37,963 nt of DNA from an uncultured Flavobacteriia bacterium (GTDB taxonomy: Bacteria; Bacteroidota; Bacteroidia; Flavobacteriales_D; Crocinitomicaceae). The position numbers and the translations under genes were made by a program. The number at the start of each line of letters is the position of its first letter. Position 1 is the first letter of the stretch. Under the pieces are notes generated by a model that worked only from the letters and a program-made list of their open reading frames with translations, was not told the DNA's origin and made no database searches. Shown one piece after another: positions 1-8,202 of this stretch. The stretch covers positions 1-37,963 of the forward strand of contig CAIQQH010000064.1 of the NCBI GenBank assembly GCA_903873915.1. Direction: 5' to 3'.

Positions 1-707
1 GATTGATTTTTCGACTCCATTTTAAGAAGCACAAAATTTCTAACAAGATCGGAAAGTGAAAGTGGTTTCCCGAGTGAATTTAGAGTTTCAAAAATAATTT
101 GTGGGTCCTCTCCCTTAAAAGGCCTTTCATCTAAAAAAATCACAGCAACGTTCATTCTTTTTATTGCTATTATAAAATGTTCGAATTCGATTTCAGGATT
201 CGATTTTTTCTTTTTCTCAATTAGGCTCTTTAACAATTCATATGCACTTGTAATAATCCCAGAACAAGATATACTTTTATTCACTAATGCTTTATATGCA
301 TCCCAATCTTTAGTTACTTGTTTCAATTTTATTTTATCCTGAAAAGATGATGAATTATTCGTTAAAAAGTTTTGAGTTATAAAGTCCTGTTTAGTTATAT
401 CAACTTCCGTATCTCGAAGAGCAATTAAAAAAATCAATGTTGTAGTCAATCTTTGTTGACCATCCACAACAACTGATCGATTAGCGAATCCAGAATTCTC
501 CTCTTTAATTACTACTGTACCAAAAAAATGTTCTAGTTTGTCGTGTTGTCTTGGGTCCAAATCAGACTCTATAATTCTTGAAACATCACTAAAATAACGC
601 TCGATTTCTGGACTACCCCATGCATAAGCTCTTTGAAAAGGAGGAATAAAAAAGGAGGTTGCATTTTTTGCTAAAACATCATTTATTGAATGGCTTTCTG
701 TTTTCAT
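1..707 (-). CDS. DUF262-family protein (GmrSD-type N-terminal domain), 3' end outside the window
   Basis: An open frame runs from the ATG at 707 off the left edge, giving 235 residues without a stop. It shows the DUF262 signature: QRAYAW at residues 25-30, DGQQRLTT at 82-89, and a block from FETLN at 206 to DLVRN at 220-224. In this family the DGQQR region is the nucleotide-binding and hydrolysis centre. Members include the GmrS half of type IV restriction enzymes that attack modified DNA, and other anti-phage proteins. Whether a C-terminal nuclease (DUF1524, HNH) follows cannot be seen because the gene is cut by the window edge. The gene is AT-rich compared with leuS and sits among small unknown genes, which fits an accessory or defence locus. 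Family assignment is firm; the defence role is inference. Confidence 0.85.
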   Translation of the reverse strand, partial: MKTESHSINDVLAKNATSFFIPPFQRAYAWGSPEIERYFSDVSRIIESDLDPRQHDKLEHFFGTVVIKEENSGFANRSVVVDGQQRLTTTLIFLIALRDTEVDITKQDFITQNFLTNNSSSFQDKIKLKQVTKDWDAYKALVNKSISCSGIITSAYELLKSLIEKKKKSNPEIEFEHFIIAIKRMNVAVIFLDERPFKGEDPQIIFETLNSLGKPLSLSDLVRNFVLLKMESKNQ

Positions 708-971
708 TTTGTGATTATTTAATATTTGCACTAAATTAGGTTACAAATATGTGTATAAAAAAAATTAATTCAGAAAAAATAGAACAACAAAAATTATAGT
801 ATGTTTACTGATTAATCATCGAATAAATCCAACTTTATTTAAGTTGAATTTAAAATTTAAATTTATTTACTAGTTCACTCTCTTTGGCACTATTTAATTC
901 TAAAACTCAGTATTATTTTCATTTTTAAACAGGAACTTTATTTACCAAAATAAATTTCAATTACAACTCAC
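708..971. other. AT-rich divergent intergenic region
   Basis: About 260 bases between the divergent DUF262 gene and the small zinc-ribbon gene. The stretch is very rich in A and T, with several poly-A and poly-T runs. No convincing ORF, RNA structure or clear TAnnTTTG box paired with an upstream TTG could be identified. It presumably carries the promoters of both flanking genes. Confidence 0.5.
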
Positions 972-1271
972 ATGAATAATTATTTAAAACAGAAATGCAA
1001 ACACTGTCAAAAAGAGTTTAAGGGACTTACCGAATACTCCACATATTGTTCTGATGAATGTTTGAGAAAAGCAAATAACTATAGAAATTATCCAAAAAAG
1101 GACGAACGCAACAGTGTTTCACTTGCTGTAAGTTTTATATCCATGGCTATCTGTCTTTTTTCGTCTATACATTTATTTCAAAGTGATGAAAATAAAGAGG
1201 CAGCTACAACCTTCCTAATACTTTCAATTTTAGGAATTATTTTCGCTGCAATATTTAGAGATTCGAAATAA
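972..1271 (+). CDS. Small zinc-ribbon membrane protein, function unknown
   Basis: A 99-aa protein starting at ATG 972. The N-terminus has a probable zinc-binding knuckle pair: CKHC near residues 9-12 and a YCSDEC segment near residues 25-30, the usual Cys-rich N-terminal pattern of small treble-clef or zinc-ribbon proteins. Two hydrophobic segments follow, at about residues 49-68 and 79-95, separated by a short acidic loop, so the protein is probably anchored in the inner membrane with the zinc domain in the cytoplasm. The next gene starts 27 bases downstream on the same strand, so the two may be co-transcribed. No specific family is recognised. Base composition resembles the unknown genes beside it and not leuS. 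Confidence 0.65.
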   Translation: MNNYLKQKCKHCQKEFKGLTEYSTYCSDECLRKANNYRNYPKKDERNSVSLAVSFISMAICLFSSIHLFQSDENKEAATTFLILSILGIIFAAIFRDSK

Positions 1272-1298
1272 TAAAGACCATTACAACAAATTACAATT

Positions 1299-1790
1299 AT
1301 GAGTGAAGGAATATATAAATGTTTAGGCATTGCCTATGCTGAAATAAATGAGGGAGATTTAGATATGTTAGTAAATGTTCTTGAAAAAATATATTACTAT
1401 ACAACACAAAAAGTTTACTCGAAGGAAGAAATTGAATTAATTTCAAATCGATTAAATATTGATTGTTTTAGCTCATTCGCTTGGGCAAAATCAACGGATA
1501 ACTTCAAAATAGTATGTGCGGGTATTTCAATTCTTAGAATAAAAGAATCTAAAGTTGGAAATGTAAGTGCTATAAATACTCTAAACAAAATAGGGTTTAT
1601 TTTTGGTTCGAATGGAGGTTTTGAGAAAATAATTCATGATGATGTTTTATATTCGAGTGTATTCAAAAGTATTAAGTCACGCTTTAATCTTCTTCTACAA
1701 AATGATTTTACATTCAACGAATTTAAGGGGGTTATTTATGAATTCACCAACGGATCAAACGAAGTAAATGTATTAGCCATTACCAAATAA
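1299..1790 (+). CDS. Hypothetical protein, 163 aa
   Basis: A 163-residue ORF with ATG at 1299 and stop at 1788-1790, on the same strand as the zinc-ribbon gene and 27 bases after it. The predicted protein looks soluble, with mixed alpha/beta character and many Ile, Asn and Lys residues. It has no signal peptide, no transmembrane segment and no motif I recognise. AT-rich codon use matches the two accessory genes to its left. It is followed within a few bases by the paired palindromes at 1800-1866. A mobile or cassette-borne gene is a reasonable guess from context, but there is no direct functional evidence. Confidence 0.6.
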   Translation: MSEGIYKCLGIAYAEINEGDLDMLVNVLEKIYYYTTQKVYSKEEIELISNRLNIDCFSSFAWAKSTDNFKIVCAGISILRIKESKVGNVSAINTLNKIGFIFGSNGGFEKIIHDDVLYSSVFKSIKSRFNLLLQNDFTFNEFKGVIYEFTNGSNEVNVLAITK

Positions 1791-1799
1791 CAAATTAAT

Positions 1800-1866
1800 G
1801 TTAAACTCAGGAAATCCTTTTTTGCTTAAAAAAGATTGCAGCGTAAAGCCCGACCCCAAAGGGGGA
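1800..1866. repeat. Paired palindromes at the boundary of accessory region and leuS
   Basis: Two inverted repeats lie side by side. The first is AATCCTTTTTT (1813-1823) with AAAAAAGATT (1828-1837), a 10-bp stem with one bulged C around GCTT. The second is CCCC-AAA-GGGG at 1854-1864, flanked by a GC-rich sequence (GCCCGACC). The motif block resembles, from memory, dispersed intergenic repeats in Bacteroidota genomes, some of them next to short cassette-like genes. It is not a classical attC site: I see GTTAAAC at 1800-1806 but no matching second core. It may also act as a terminator for converging transcripts. Confidence 0.45.
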
Positions 1867-1879
1867 ATGCCCAAAAACC

Positions 1880-1900
1880 AAAAAAAAAACTTACGTTTTC
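1880..1900 (-). terminator. Weak terminator-like hairpin after leuS
   Basis: On the minus strand, directly after the leuS stop codon, AAAAC and GTTTT flank a GTAA loop, and the 3' arm continues into ten T residues. The stem is short and AT-rich, so this is only a weak intrinsic terminator candidate. The palindromes further downstream may help. Confidence 0.35.
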
Positions 1901-1906
1901 TTGTTT

Positions 1907-4681
1907 CTATAGGACCATGTTCACGATGCGGCCGTGCACCACGATGACTTTTTTCGGTGCGTTGCCATCGAGCCACTTGGTGGTTTCGGGCATTGCCATG
2001 ACGTGGTCTTCGACTTCCTTGGCCGTTAAATCGAGGGATAGATCGACCTTGAAGCGCATCTTGCCGTTGAAGGAAACGGGGTAAGAGAAACTGGATTCGA
2101 CCAAGTAAGCTTCGTTGAATACTGGGAAGGCTTGCGTGCCGACTGTCCCTGGCGCATTGCCCAAGATCGCCCACAATTCTTCGGAAATGTGCGGTGCGTA
2201 GGGGGAGAGAAGGATGCTTAACTCTTTCAAGATCTGCGCATTGTGGCACTTTTGTTCGGTGAGTTCGTTGACGCAAATCATGAAGTTGGACACGCCTGTG
2301 TTGAAGGAGAATCGGTCGAGGTCGTCGGAAATTTTCTTGATGGTGCGGTGCAGGGTTTTCAAGGACTCGGGATTCGGCGCATCGTTGGTCACGAGCATGT
2401 TGCCGTTCTGGTCGTAGAAGAGTCGCCACAGTTTGCGCAAGAAGTTGTACACGCCATTGATTCCTTTCGTATCCCAGGGCTTGCTTTGTTCAAGCGGACC
2501 GAGGAACATTTCGTACATGCGCAAGGTGTCGGCACCGAATTTATCGACCAGCTCATCTGGCGTTTGCACGTTGTATTTCGACTTCGACATTTTTTCGACT
2601 TCGTGTCCACAGAGGTAGCTTCCATCCGCTTCGCAGATAAATTCTGCATGGGCAAATTCTGAACGCCACACTTTGAATCCTTCGATATCGAGTTTATCAT
2701 TCTCGACAAGTGCAATATCTACGTGCAGCGGTGTCACTTCGTATTGGTCTTTGAACGAGGCAGATACGAAGGTATTGGAATGACTCACACGGTACACGAA
2801 TGAACTGCGGCCAAGAATCATCCCTTGGTTGATCATCTTGCGGAAGGGCTCATCGAATGGAATATAGCCTTGGTCGTAGAGGAATTTTGTCCAGAAACGG
2901 GAATAGAGCAAGTGCCCTGTTGCGTGCTCTGAACCACCGATGTACAAATCCACTTCGCGCCAGTACTCGAGCTTATCTTTGCCGGCAAATTCTTGGGTGT
3001 TGTTGGGATCCATATAGCGCAAGAAGTACCACGAGCTTCCCGCCCACCCTGGCATGGTGTTGTGTTCCATGCGGTCGCCTGCAAACCATTTCCATGCGCT
3101 GCGTTCGGCACGAGCGAGGGGTGGTTCGCCATCTTCAGTTGGAAGGTATTTATCGACTTCGGGCAATTCGATCGGCAAGAAGGCATCGTCAACTAGTTGA
3201 GGGATTTCATTTTCGTAGTACACGGGGAACGGTTCGCCCCAGTAGCGCTGACGGGAAAATACGGCGTCACGTAGGCGGAAGTTTACCCGACCTTTGCCAA
3301 TGCCACGTGCTTCAATTTCATCAATCGCCTTTTTAATGGCTGCCTTTGCGGGAAGACCATTGAGGAATTCGGAATGCGCAATGACAGCATCTTTTTCGGT
3401 GTAGGCCTCCGATGAAATATCAACTTGATCGAAAATGTTGATGATTTCTAGGTTGAAGTGCTTCGCAAAATCGTAGTCGCGTTGATCGCCGCATGGTACG
3501 GCCATGACAGCACCTGTTCCATAGGAAGCGAGGACATAATCACCGATCCAGATTTGCACTTGTGAGCCATTGAATGGATGTACGGCATACGCACCGGTGA
3601 ATTGTCCTGAAATATTTTTTACGTTGGATTGACGATCGCGTTCTGTTTTTAGGGCTGAAATCTTTTTGTAGTGATCGACACCTTGCTTGAATTCCTCCGT
3701 CGTGATTTGATTTACGAGTGGATGTTCGGGAGCAAGCACCATGAAGGATACCCCATAGATCGTGTCGGGACGCGTGGTAAAGACCTCGATTTCTTCGTCA
3801 TGGCCTTGCACCTTGAAGCGCACGGCAGCCCCTTCAGAGCGACCAATCCAGTTGCGTTGCATGTCCTTGATGGAATCGGTCCAATCGACGGTATCCAATC
3901 CTGTGAGCAAGCGATCTGCATACGCCTTGATCCGCATGGACCATTGGCGCATGAGTTTTTGTTCTACCGGATGTCCGCCGCGTTCGGAAACCCCGTTGAC
4001 CACCTCATCATTGGCAAGAACGGTCCCCAAGGCAGGACACCAGTTCACCCAGCTGTCTGCCAAAAATGCCAAGCGGTATTCTTGAAGAGTGGCTTCTTTT
4101 TCTTGTGGGTTAAATGCGTTCCATTCCGCTGCTGAGAAAATCGTTTCGCAATCCGAACAGGCAGAGACGCCAGCATTTCCGTTTGATTCAAATTGTTGAA
4201 TTAAGCCGCTGATGCGTTCCGCTTTTTTAGTGAAATTGTCGTAGTAGCAGTCGAACAATTGTTTGAAAATCCACTGCGTCCACTTGTAATAATTGGGCGA
4301 AGATGTGCGCACCTCACGACTCCAATCGTAGCAGAAGCCTAATTTATCGAGCTGATCGCGGTAGCGGGCGATGTTTTGTTCGGTGGTAATTGCGGGATGT
4401 TGTCCCGTTTGAATGGCGTACTGTTCAGCCGGCAATCCAAAAGAGTCGTAACCCATTGGATGCAGGACATTGTAGCCACTCAGGCGCTTGTATCGGGCAT
4501 AGATGTCCGAAGCGATGTAACCCAGTGGGTGTCCAACGTGCAGGCCAGCTCCAGATGGATAAGGAAACATGTCGAGCACATAGAATTTTGGGCGACTTGT
4601 GTCTTCTGTCACGCGGTATGTTTCGTGTGCTGCCCAAAAACTTCTCCATTTCGCTTCTATTTCCCTAAAATTGTATTCCAT
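1907..4681 (-). CDS. leuS: Leucyl-tRNA synthetase
   Basis: A 924-residue class I aminoacyl-tRNA synthetase that charges tRNA-Leu with leucine in the cytoplasm. The HIGH motif appears as HVGH at residues 48-51 within an SGAGLHVGHPLGY context. The CP1 editing domain shows the Thr-rich FTTRPDTIYG block near residue 310. A YWGEPFPVYY segment follows, and the KMSKS loop is at residues 697-701. It is longer than the E. coli enzyme (860 aa). Part of the extra length is an insertion just before KMSKS, in the position of the leucine-specific domain, as is common in Bacteroidota. The start at 4681 gives the typical N-terminus MEYNFREIEAKW. A perfect -7 box lies at 4707-4714. The gene is divergent from the sensor kinase. 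A tRNA-Leu(CAA) lies at the other end of the window. Confidence 0.98.
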   Translation of the reverse strand: MEYNFREIEAKWRSFWAAHETYRVTEDTSRPKFYVLDMFPYPSGAGLHVGHPLGYIASDIYARYKRLSGYNVLHPMGYDSFGLPAEQYAIQTGQHPAITTEQNIARYRDQLDKLGFCYDWSREVRTSSPNYYKWTQWIFKQLFDCYYDNFTKKAERISGLIQQFESNGNAGVSACSDCETIFSAAEWNAFNPQEKEATLQEYRLAFLADSWVNWCPALGTVLANDEVVNGVSERGGHPVEQKLMRQWSMRIKAYADRLLTGLDTVDWTDSIKDMQRNWIGRSEGAAVRFKVQGHDEEIEVFTTRPDTIYGVSFMVLAPEHPLVNQITTEEFKQGVDHYKKISALKTERDRQSNVKNISGQFTGAYAVHPFNGSQVQIWIGDYVLASYGTGAVMAVPCGDQRDYDFAKHFNLEIINIFDQVDISSEAYTEKDAVIAHSEFLNGLPAKAAIKKAIDEIEARGIGKGRVNFRLRDAVFSRQRYWGEPFPVYYENEIPQLVDDAFLPIELPEVDKYLPTEDGEPPLARAERSAWKWFAGDRMEHNTMPGWAGSSWYFLRYMDPNNTQEFAGKDKLEYWREVDLYIGGSEHATGHLLYSRFWTKFLYDQGYIPFDEPFRKMINQGMILGRSSFVYRVSHSNTFVSASFKDQYEVTPLHVDIALVENDKLDIEGFKVWRSEFAHAEFICEADGSYLCGHEVEKMSKSKYNVQTPDELVDKFGADTLRMYEMFLGPLEQSKPWDTKGINGVYNFLRKLWRLFYDQNGNMLVTNDAPNPESLKTLHRTIKKISDDLDRFSFNTGVSNFMICVNELTEQKCHNAQILKELSILLSPYAPHISEELWAILGNAPGTVGTQAFPVFNEAYLVESSFSYPVSFNGKMRFKVDLSLDLTAKEVEDHVMAMPETTKWLDGNAPKKVIVVHGRIVNMVL

Positions 4682-4706
4682 GCTTCCTAAATTGCTGACA
4701 AAGCGT

Positions 4707-4714
4707 CAAAGATA
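4707..4714 (-). promoter_or_regulatory. leuS -7 box TATCTTTG
   Basis: A perfect match to the Bacteroidota -7 consensus TAnnTTTG on the minus strand, 25 bases before the leuS ATG. No TTG is found at the expected -33 distance. The expected transcription start would give a leader of about 20 nt. Confidence 0.6.
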
Positions 4715-4784
4715 CAGATTGGAACGCGAATTCAGCCGTTCGCTGGGTGTCAAATTGCAGGAAAACACCTATTTTCGCTTTACG

Positions 4785-7010
4785 ATGCGTGCACGATTTA
4801 CCCCTGCTTTAATTCTCCTCTTTAGTTTCATCCAGTTCTTGGTTGTTGCACAGAGCACGTCAGCAGAGCGCAGCCTTCGCCTTGCCGTTCAGAATGAGAA
4901 GAATGGCGATGAAAAATTCTTGAAAATCATTGAGTTGGGTAACTACTACAAGACACATAACTTGAAGCGCGCCGACTCCATCCGCGGGGTATTGACTACG
5001 CGTAGTGCCAAGATGAAGGAGACGTTTCGCATTCGTGCACTTCTTTTTTCGGCTGAAGTCAATGAGCTTCGTGGCAATCAAGATGCGTATTACCGCGATG
5101 TATTGGCGTGTTTGCCCTACTTGAGCAAAGAACAACCTGTCGACATTGGGTTTATGATTAACCGACAACTGGGATATTACTATTGTTCCACCTTAAATTT
5201 CAAAAAGGCCGATCAGTACTTGCGGGCAGCTGAAACGATTGTTCGGTCGGCGAGAAAATACGGCGATGTGGCCATCACGAATACCTATTTGGCCTTGAAC
5301 TTCATGTATCAAAACCAGAAAGATTCAGCGATTTTTTACACCAACAAAGCCGTTCAGTTTGCGCGAAGAACCACCGACAAGCAGGCCTTGACCATGTGCT
5401 TCAACACCCAAGCGCGGATCTACGATTATTTTGGTCAGGTCGAGTTGAGTGTCGCCAAAAACATCAATGCCTTGCAGCTCGCTACAGAGATGAACAACAC
5501 GTACATGTTGGCAAAAATCAACTTAGAGATTGGGCATTCACAGCGGATGATTCTTGACCTTGACAAGGCAGAAACCTCCTTCAAATTGTCTTACGACTTT
5601 GCCAAGTCTATTGTTGACAGAAGGCAGATGGGATTGGCCTTGTCGAACTTAGGGACGGTTTACTTCGACCGCAGAGATTATTCAAAGGCAATCAAGACCA
5701 CTGAAAACGCCATTGACATTTTGTCGGATCTACAAGACTTAAACGGACTTGGTGAAGCGCACGACAATTTGGGTGTCATCCACCGCGAACGCAAAGAATA
5801 CACCTTAGCCGCAGGTAACTTCAACAAGGCCTTGGTGTACTACGAGTCTACGGGGAACAAGGAAAAGATTGCTGGGGTCTATCACAACGTAGGTACCGTT
5901 TTTCAAAAACAGAAGAAGTACAAAAATGCCTTGAACTATTTGGAGCGGTCTATTGTTATCCGCGAGCAGTTTGGTTCAAAAAACCAAATTTATCATACCT
6001 ATCGAATCCTTTCCGATGTTTATGGTGATATCGGTAGGACGAAAGAAGCGATGCGCTACCTTCAGCGCTATGTCAACTACGTAGACAGCAACTCCACCTT
6101 GCAGGCGGCCACAAAAATTGCAGAGTTGAGCGAGCAGTACCGCATGGAGCAGCGTGAACGGTTGATTGTATCGCAGCGCGATTCCTTAGAAAAGCAGCAG
6201 CAGGAGCGGACTTTGACAGCAACGAAACTAGAGAATAGTCAGTTGAGAAACAATTTCCAGACTTACATCATCATTGGGTTCATCATCATCATCACCTTGG
6301 CGGGAATCATTGGTTTTTATCGGTGGAATCAAACGAAGATCAAGCAGCAGCAGCGAGAAGCGGAGATGTCGCAGACCCTTTTGCGCACCCAGATGAATCC
6401 GCACTTCATTTTCAACGCCATGTCGGTGATTCAAAGTTACATTTATGAAAATGATCCCGGGAATTCAACAAAGTTTCTAGTTAACTTTTCACGGCTTATG
6501 CGCTTGATTCTTGAAAATTCTCCGAAGGAATTCATCCCGATTGAGACCGAGGTGGAAATTCTCCAAAAGTACCTTGAGACACAAAAATTGCGTTTCGAGG
6601 ACCGTTTTGAATTTTACATTACCGTTTCCCCTGAGATCTTGACCAAGCATGCCATGATTCCTCCAATGATTACCCAGCCCTTCATTGAAAATGCCATTGA
6701 GCACGGTCAGTTGCACACCATTGAGGGGGGATTTATATCCGTGAACATAGACAAGCAAAATAATATGCTGCAAATCACCATTGAAGACAATGGGATTGGT
6801 CGAAAAGGGTCAGAGCAGAACAAAAAAAGTTCGACACACAGAAGCATGGCGATGCAGATTACCAGCGACAGGATTGACAATTTAAATAAGAAATATAAGA
6901 CCGACGGAACTCTAATTGTAGAAGATTTTAATAAAAATTTGGAAACCGGCACAAAAGTTTTAATTTCGTTACCATACAAGGAGGAAACTCCTTTAACTAC
7001 TTCGCTATGA
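4785..7010 (+). CDS. TPR-repeat sensor histidine kinase, LytS/YehU (His_kinase) type
   Basis: A 741-aa membrane sensor kinase. The ATG at 4785 was chosen because it opens a clear signal peptide (MRARFTPALILLFSFIQFLV); an upstream in-frame ATG would run into leuS. A periplasmic tetratricopeptide-like region spans roughly residues 30-460. Coiled-coil-like QQQ-rich segments follow, then one transmembrane helix at about 494-515. The His_kinase domain has the phosphorylated histidine in MNPHFIFNAM at His540. The HATPase region shows QPFIENAIEHG and IEDNGIGRKG. The stop overlaps the next ATG by 4 bp (ATGA), so the two are translationally coupled. Cognate signal unknown; ligand sensing by the TPR array is inference from the family. 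Confidence 0.93.
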   Translation: MRARFTPALILLFSFIQFLVVAQSTSAERSLRLAVQNEKNGDEKFLKIIELGNYYKTHNLKRADSIRGVLTTRSAKMKETFRIRALLFSAEVNELRGNQDAYYRDVLACLPYLSKEQPVDIGFMINRQLGYYYCSTLNFKKADQYLRAAETIVRSARKYGDVAITNTYLALNFMYQNQKDSAIFYTNKAVQFARRTTDKQALTMCFNTQARIYDYFGQVELSVAKNINALQLATEMNNTYMLAKINLEIGHSQRMILDLDKAETSFKLSYDFAKSIVDRRQMGLALSNLGTVYFDRRDYSKAIKTTENAIDILSDLQDLNGLGEAHDNLGVIHRERKEYTLAAGNFNKALVYYESTGNKEKIAGVYHNVGTVFQKQKKYKNALNYLERSIVIREQFGSKNQIYHTYRILSDVYGDIGRTKEAMRYLQRYVNYVDSNSTLQAATKIAELSEQYRMEQRERLIVSQRDSLEKQQQERTLTATKLENSQLRNNFQTYIIIGFIIIITLAGIIGFYRWNQTKIKQQQREAEMSQTLLRTQMNPHFIFNAMSVIQSYIYENDPGNSTKFLVNFSRLMRLILENSPKEFIPIETEVEILQKYLETQKLRFEDRFEFYITVSPEILTKHAMIPPMITQPFIENAIEHGQLHTIEGGFISVNIDKQNNMLQITIEDNGIGRKGSEQNKKSSTHRSMAMQITSDRIDNLNKKYKTDGTLIVEDFNKNLETGTKVLISLPYKEETPLTTSL

Positions 7011-7750
7011 TAAAGGCCATTATCATTGATGACGAGAATCGGACACGTGATCTGATTTCAAAAATGATTAATTCATTTGACCTTGGAATTGAGGCCATTC
7101 CTGCAGGAGAAAATGTTCAGTCGGGTATTCAAGCCATTCTCGACCATAAACCGGACATTGTCTTTCTAGATATCCAGATGCCCGATGGAACTGGTTTTGA
7201 TGTATTAAAGGCCATCCCGGAAAAAACCTTTGAGGTTATTTTTATCACCGCCCACGAAGAGTTTGCCATAAAGGCGATTAAATTCAGCGCCTTGGATTAT
7301 CTTCTCAAGCCCGTTGATCCCAGTGAGTTGCTGGCAGCTGTTGAGAAAGCAATAAAAGCCATCCACGAAAAAAAGGAAGACTCACAATTCGAAGCTTTAC
7401 AGCACAACATTCAGCCTAACCAGAAGCGACGATTGGTGTTGAAAACGCAAGAAAGTGTTTTTGTGATTGACTTGGATGAAATTATTCGCTGCGAGGCCGA
7501 CCGCAATTACACCTCCTTCTTTTTAACGGGTGGAAAAAAAATCTTGGTGTCCAAGACCTTGAAAGAATATGAAACCATGTTAAGTGGACATAACTTTCTT
7601 CGGGTACAGCAGTCACATTTGATCAATCTGGATTTTGTTGATCGTTACGACAAAGGAAACGGCGGTTCAGTGGTGATGAAAGATGGGTCTGAGGTTCCAC
7701 TGTCACCTGCCAAAAGGGATATATTCTTCGAGATTCTCGAAAAATTATAA
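7007..7750 (+). CDS. LytTR-family response regulator
   Basis: A 247-aa two-domain regulator. The receiver domain (about residues 1-120) has the acidic pocket D8/D9, the phospho-acceptor Asp55 in FLDIQMPDGTGF, the Thr/Ser position in FITAHEE and the Lys in LLKPVD. The C-terminal LytTR DNA-binding domain (about 140-247) shows the family pattern: IIRCEADRNYTSFFL, LRVQQSHLINLDFV and VPLSPAKRD. It is encoded in an operon with the upstream kinase, with a 4-bp overlap, and is almost certainly its partner. LytTR proteins bind paired direct repeats upstream of their targets; I did not find an obvious pair in the adjacent intergenic region. The target genes are unknown. Confidence 0.95.
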   Translation: MIKAIIIDDENRTRDLISKMINSFDLGIEAIPAGENVQSGIQAILDHKPDIVFLDIQMPDGTGFDVLKAIPEKTFEVIFITAHEEFAIKAIKFSALDYLLKPVDPSELLAAVEKAIKAIHEKKEDSQFEALQHNIQPNQKRRLVLKTQESVFVIDLDEIIRCEADRNYTSFFLTGGKKILVSKTLKEYETMLSGHNFLRVQQSHLINLDFVDRYDKGNGGSVVMKDGSEVPLSPAKRDIFFEILEKL

Positions 7751-7849
7751 GTCGATTCTCATTCGGAACTGCTTTTTGCTCATTTCATTGTGCTCAATGT
7801 TCATTTGTTTAGAGTGAATTAAAAATCTATCTTAAGTTTAATCTGGAAA

Positions 7850-8003
7850 TAAGAGAGAGTTTCGAATAACTTCTTTGGGTTTTCAGAAGGACGGAGCGCT
7901 GCTTGGAGAGGCAGTTATCATTTTCTGGTTTGATAAAGAGTAAACAGTTCTTTTTTCCTACTTCTGAAGTAAAGCTTTGAGAAGTTATTCGAACAATTTT
8001 TTT
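7850..8003 (+). ncRNA. Structured small RNA candidate, 6S-like (6S-Flavo type?)
   Basis: A perfect 14-bp inverted repeat closes a region of about 130 nt: TTCGAATAACTTCT (7861-7874) pairs with AGAAGTTATTCGAA (7980-7993). Inside, TTCAGAAG (7882-7889) pairs with CTTCTGAA (7961-7968), leaving an asymmetric internal loop between the two stems. Apical elements include TTATCA/TGATAA (7915-7920 with 7931-7936) and CTGC/GCAG (7899-7902 with 7911-7914). The closing stem is followed by CAATTTTTTT, which could terminate transcription. A possible -7 box TAAGTTTA lies at 7833-7840. One long hairpin with internal bubbles and about 150 nt length fits 6S RNA, which mimics an open promoter and binds RNA polymerase. 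No ORF fits here. Strand and identity are inference; the paired arms are seen. Confidence 0.5.
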
Positions 8004-8079
8004 GGTTTTTCATATTGGTTTTGGTTTCACTACTTCCAAAATCGTTGGAACAAACTAACTTACTACTAACGAAAAGAAA

Positions 8080-8109
8080 AGGATGAACCTTAGGTTGATC
8101 CTTTTTTTT
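8080..8109. terminator. Bidirectional intrinsic terminator
   Basis: The hairpin AGGATGAACCT..AGGTTGATCCT (8080-8102) has one G-G mismatch and is followed by a run of eight T on the plus strand. On the minus strand the same hairpin is followed by TTTTCTTTTC. It sits between the plus-strand RNA candidate and the minus-strand cyclase/microprotein genes, so it probably ends transcription from both sides. Confidence 0.75.
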
Positions 8110-8115
8110 GTGGGA

Positions 8116-8202
8116 TTAGTTGAGCCAGAAGAGGCCATATATCAGAGTGAGAATGAGGGCGAGAGCGAAGGAAACGAAGGTTAGGTCAATAATGGATCTC
8201 AT
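8116..8202 (-). CDS. Possible 28-aa single-pass membrane microprotein
   Basis: A short ORF from ATG at 8202 to TAA at 8116 overlaps the end of the cyclase-family gene by 17 bases in another frame, so it could be translated by coupling. The peptide starts MRSIIDLTF and then forms one uninterrupted hydrophobic helix ending GLFWLN, with a short, charged start and a compact C-terminus, as in small inner-membrane proteins. It ends just before the terminator. There is no homology evidence: a chance ORF cannot be excluded. Confidence 0.4.
   Translation of the reverse strand: MRSIIDLTFVSFALALILTLIYGLFWLN

Noticed and set aside
1800-1866. Classical integron attC site
   Set aside because: Only one GTTRRRY-like core is seen and the symmetry is wrong; no integrase gene is in the window.
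1773-2429. 218-aa minus ORF reaching into the end of leuS
   Set aside because: It lies in another frame of leuS, is unusually Arg/His-rich, and reads through the palindromes; the leuS frame is certain.
2857-3336. 159-aa plus ORF antisense to leuS (and similar ones at 3671-4135 and 2243-2662)
   Set aside because: Antisense shadows caused by the higher GC content and codon pattern of leuS; no protein-like character and no promoter.
4599-4784. Upstream extension of the sensor kinase
   Set aside because: It overlaps leuS by 83 bases and precedes the signal peptide; the ATG at 4785 is the plausible start.
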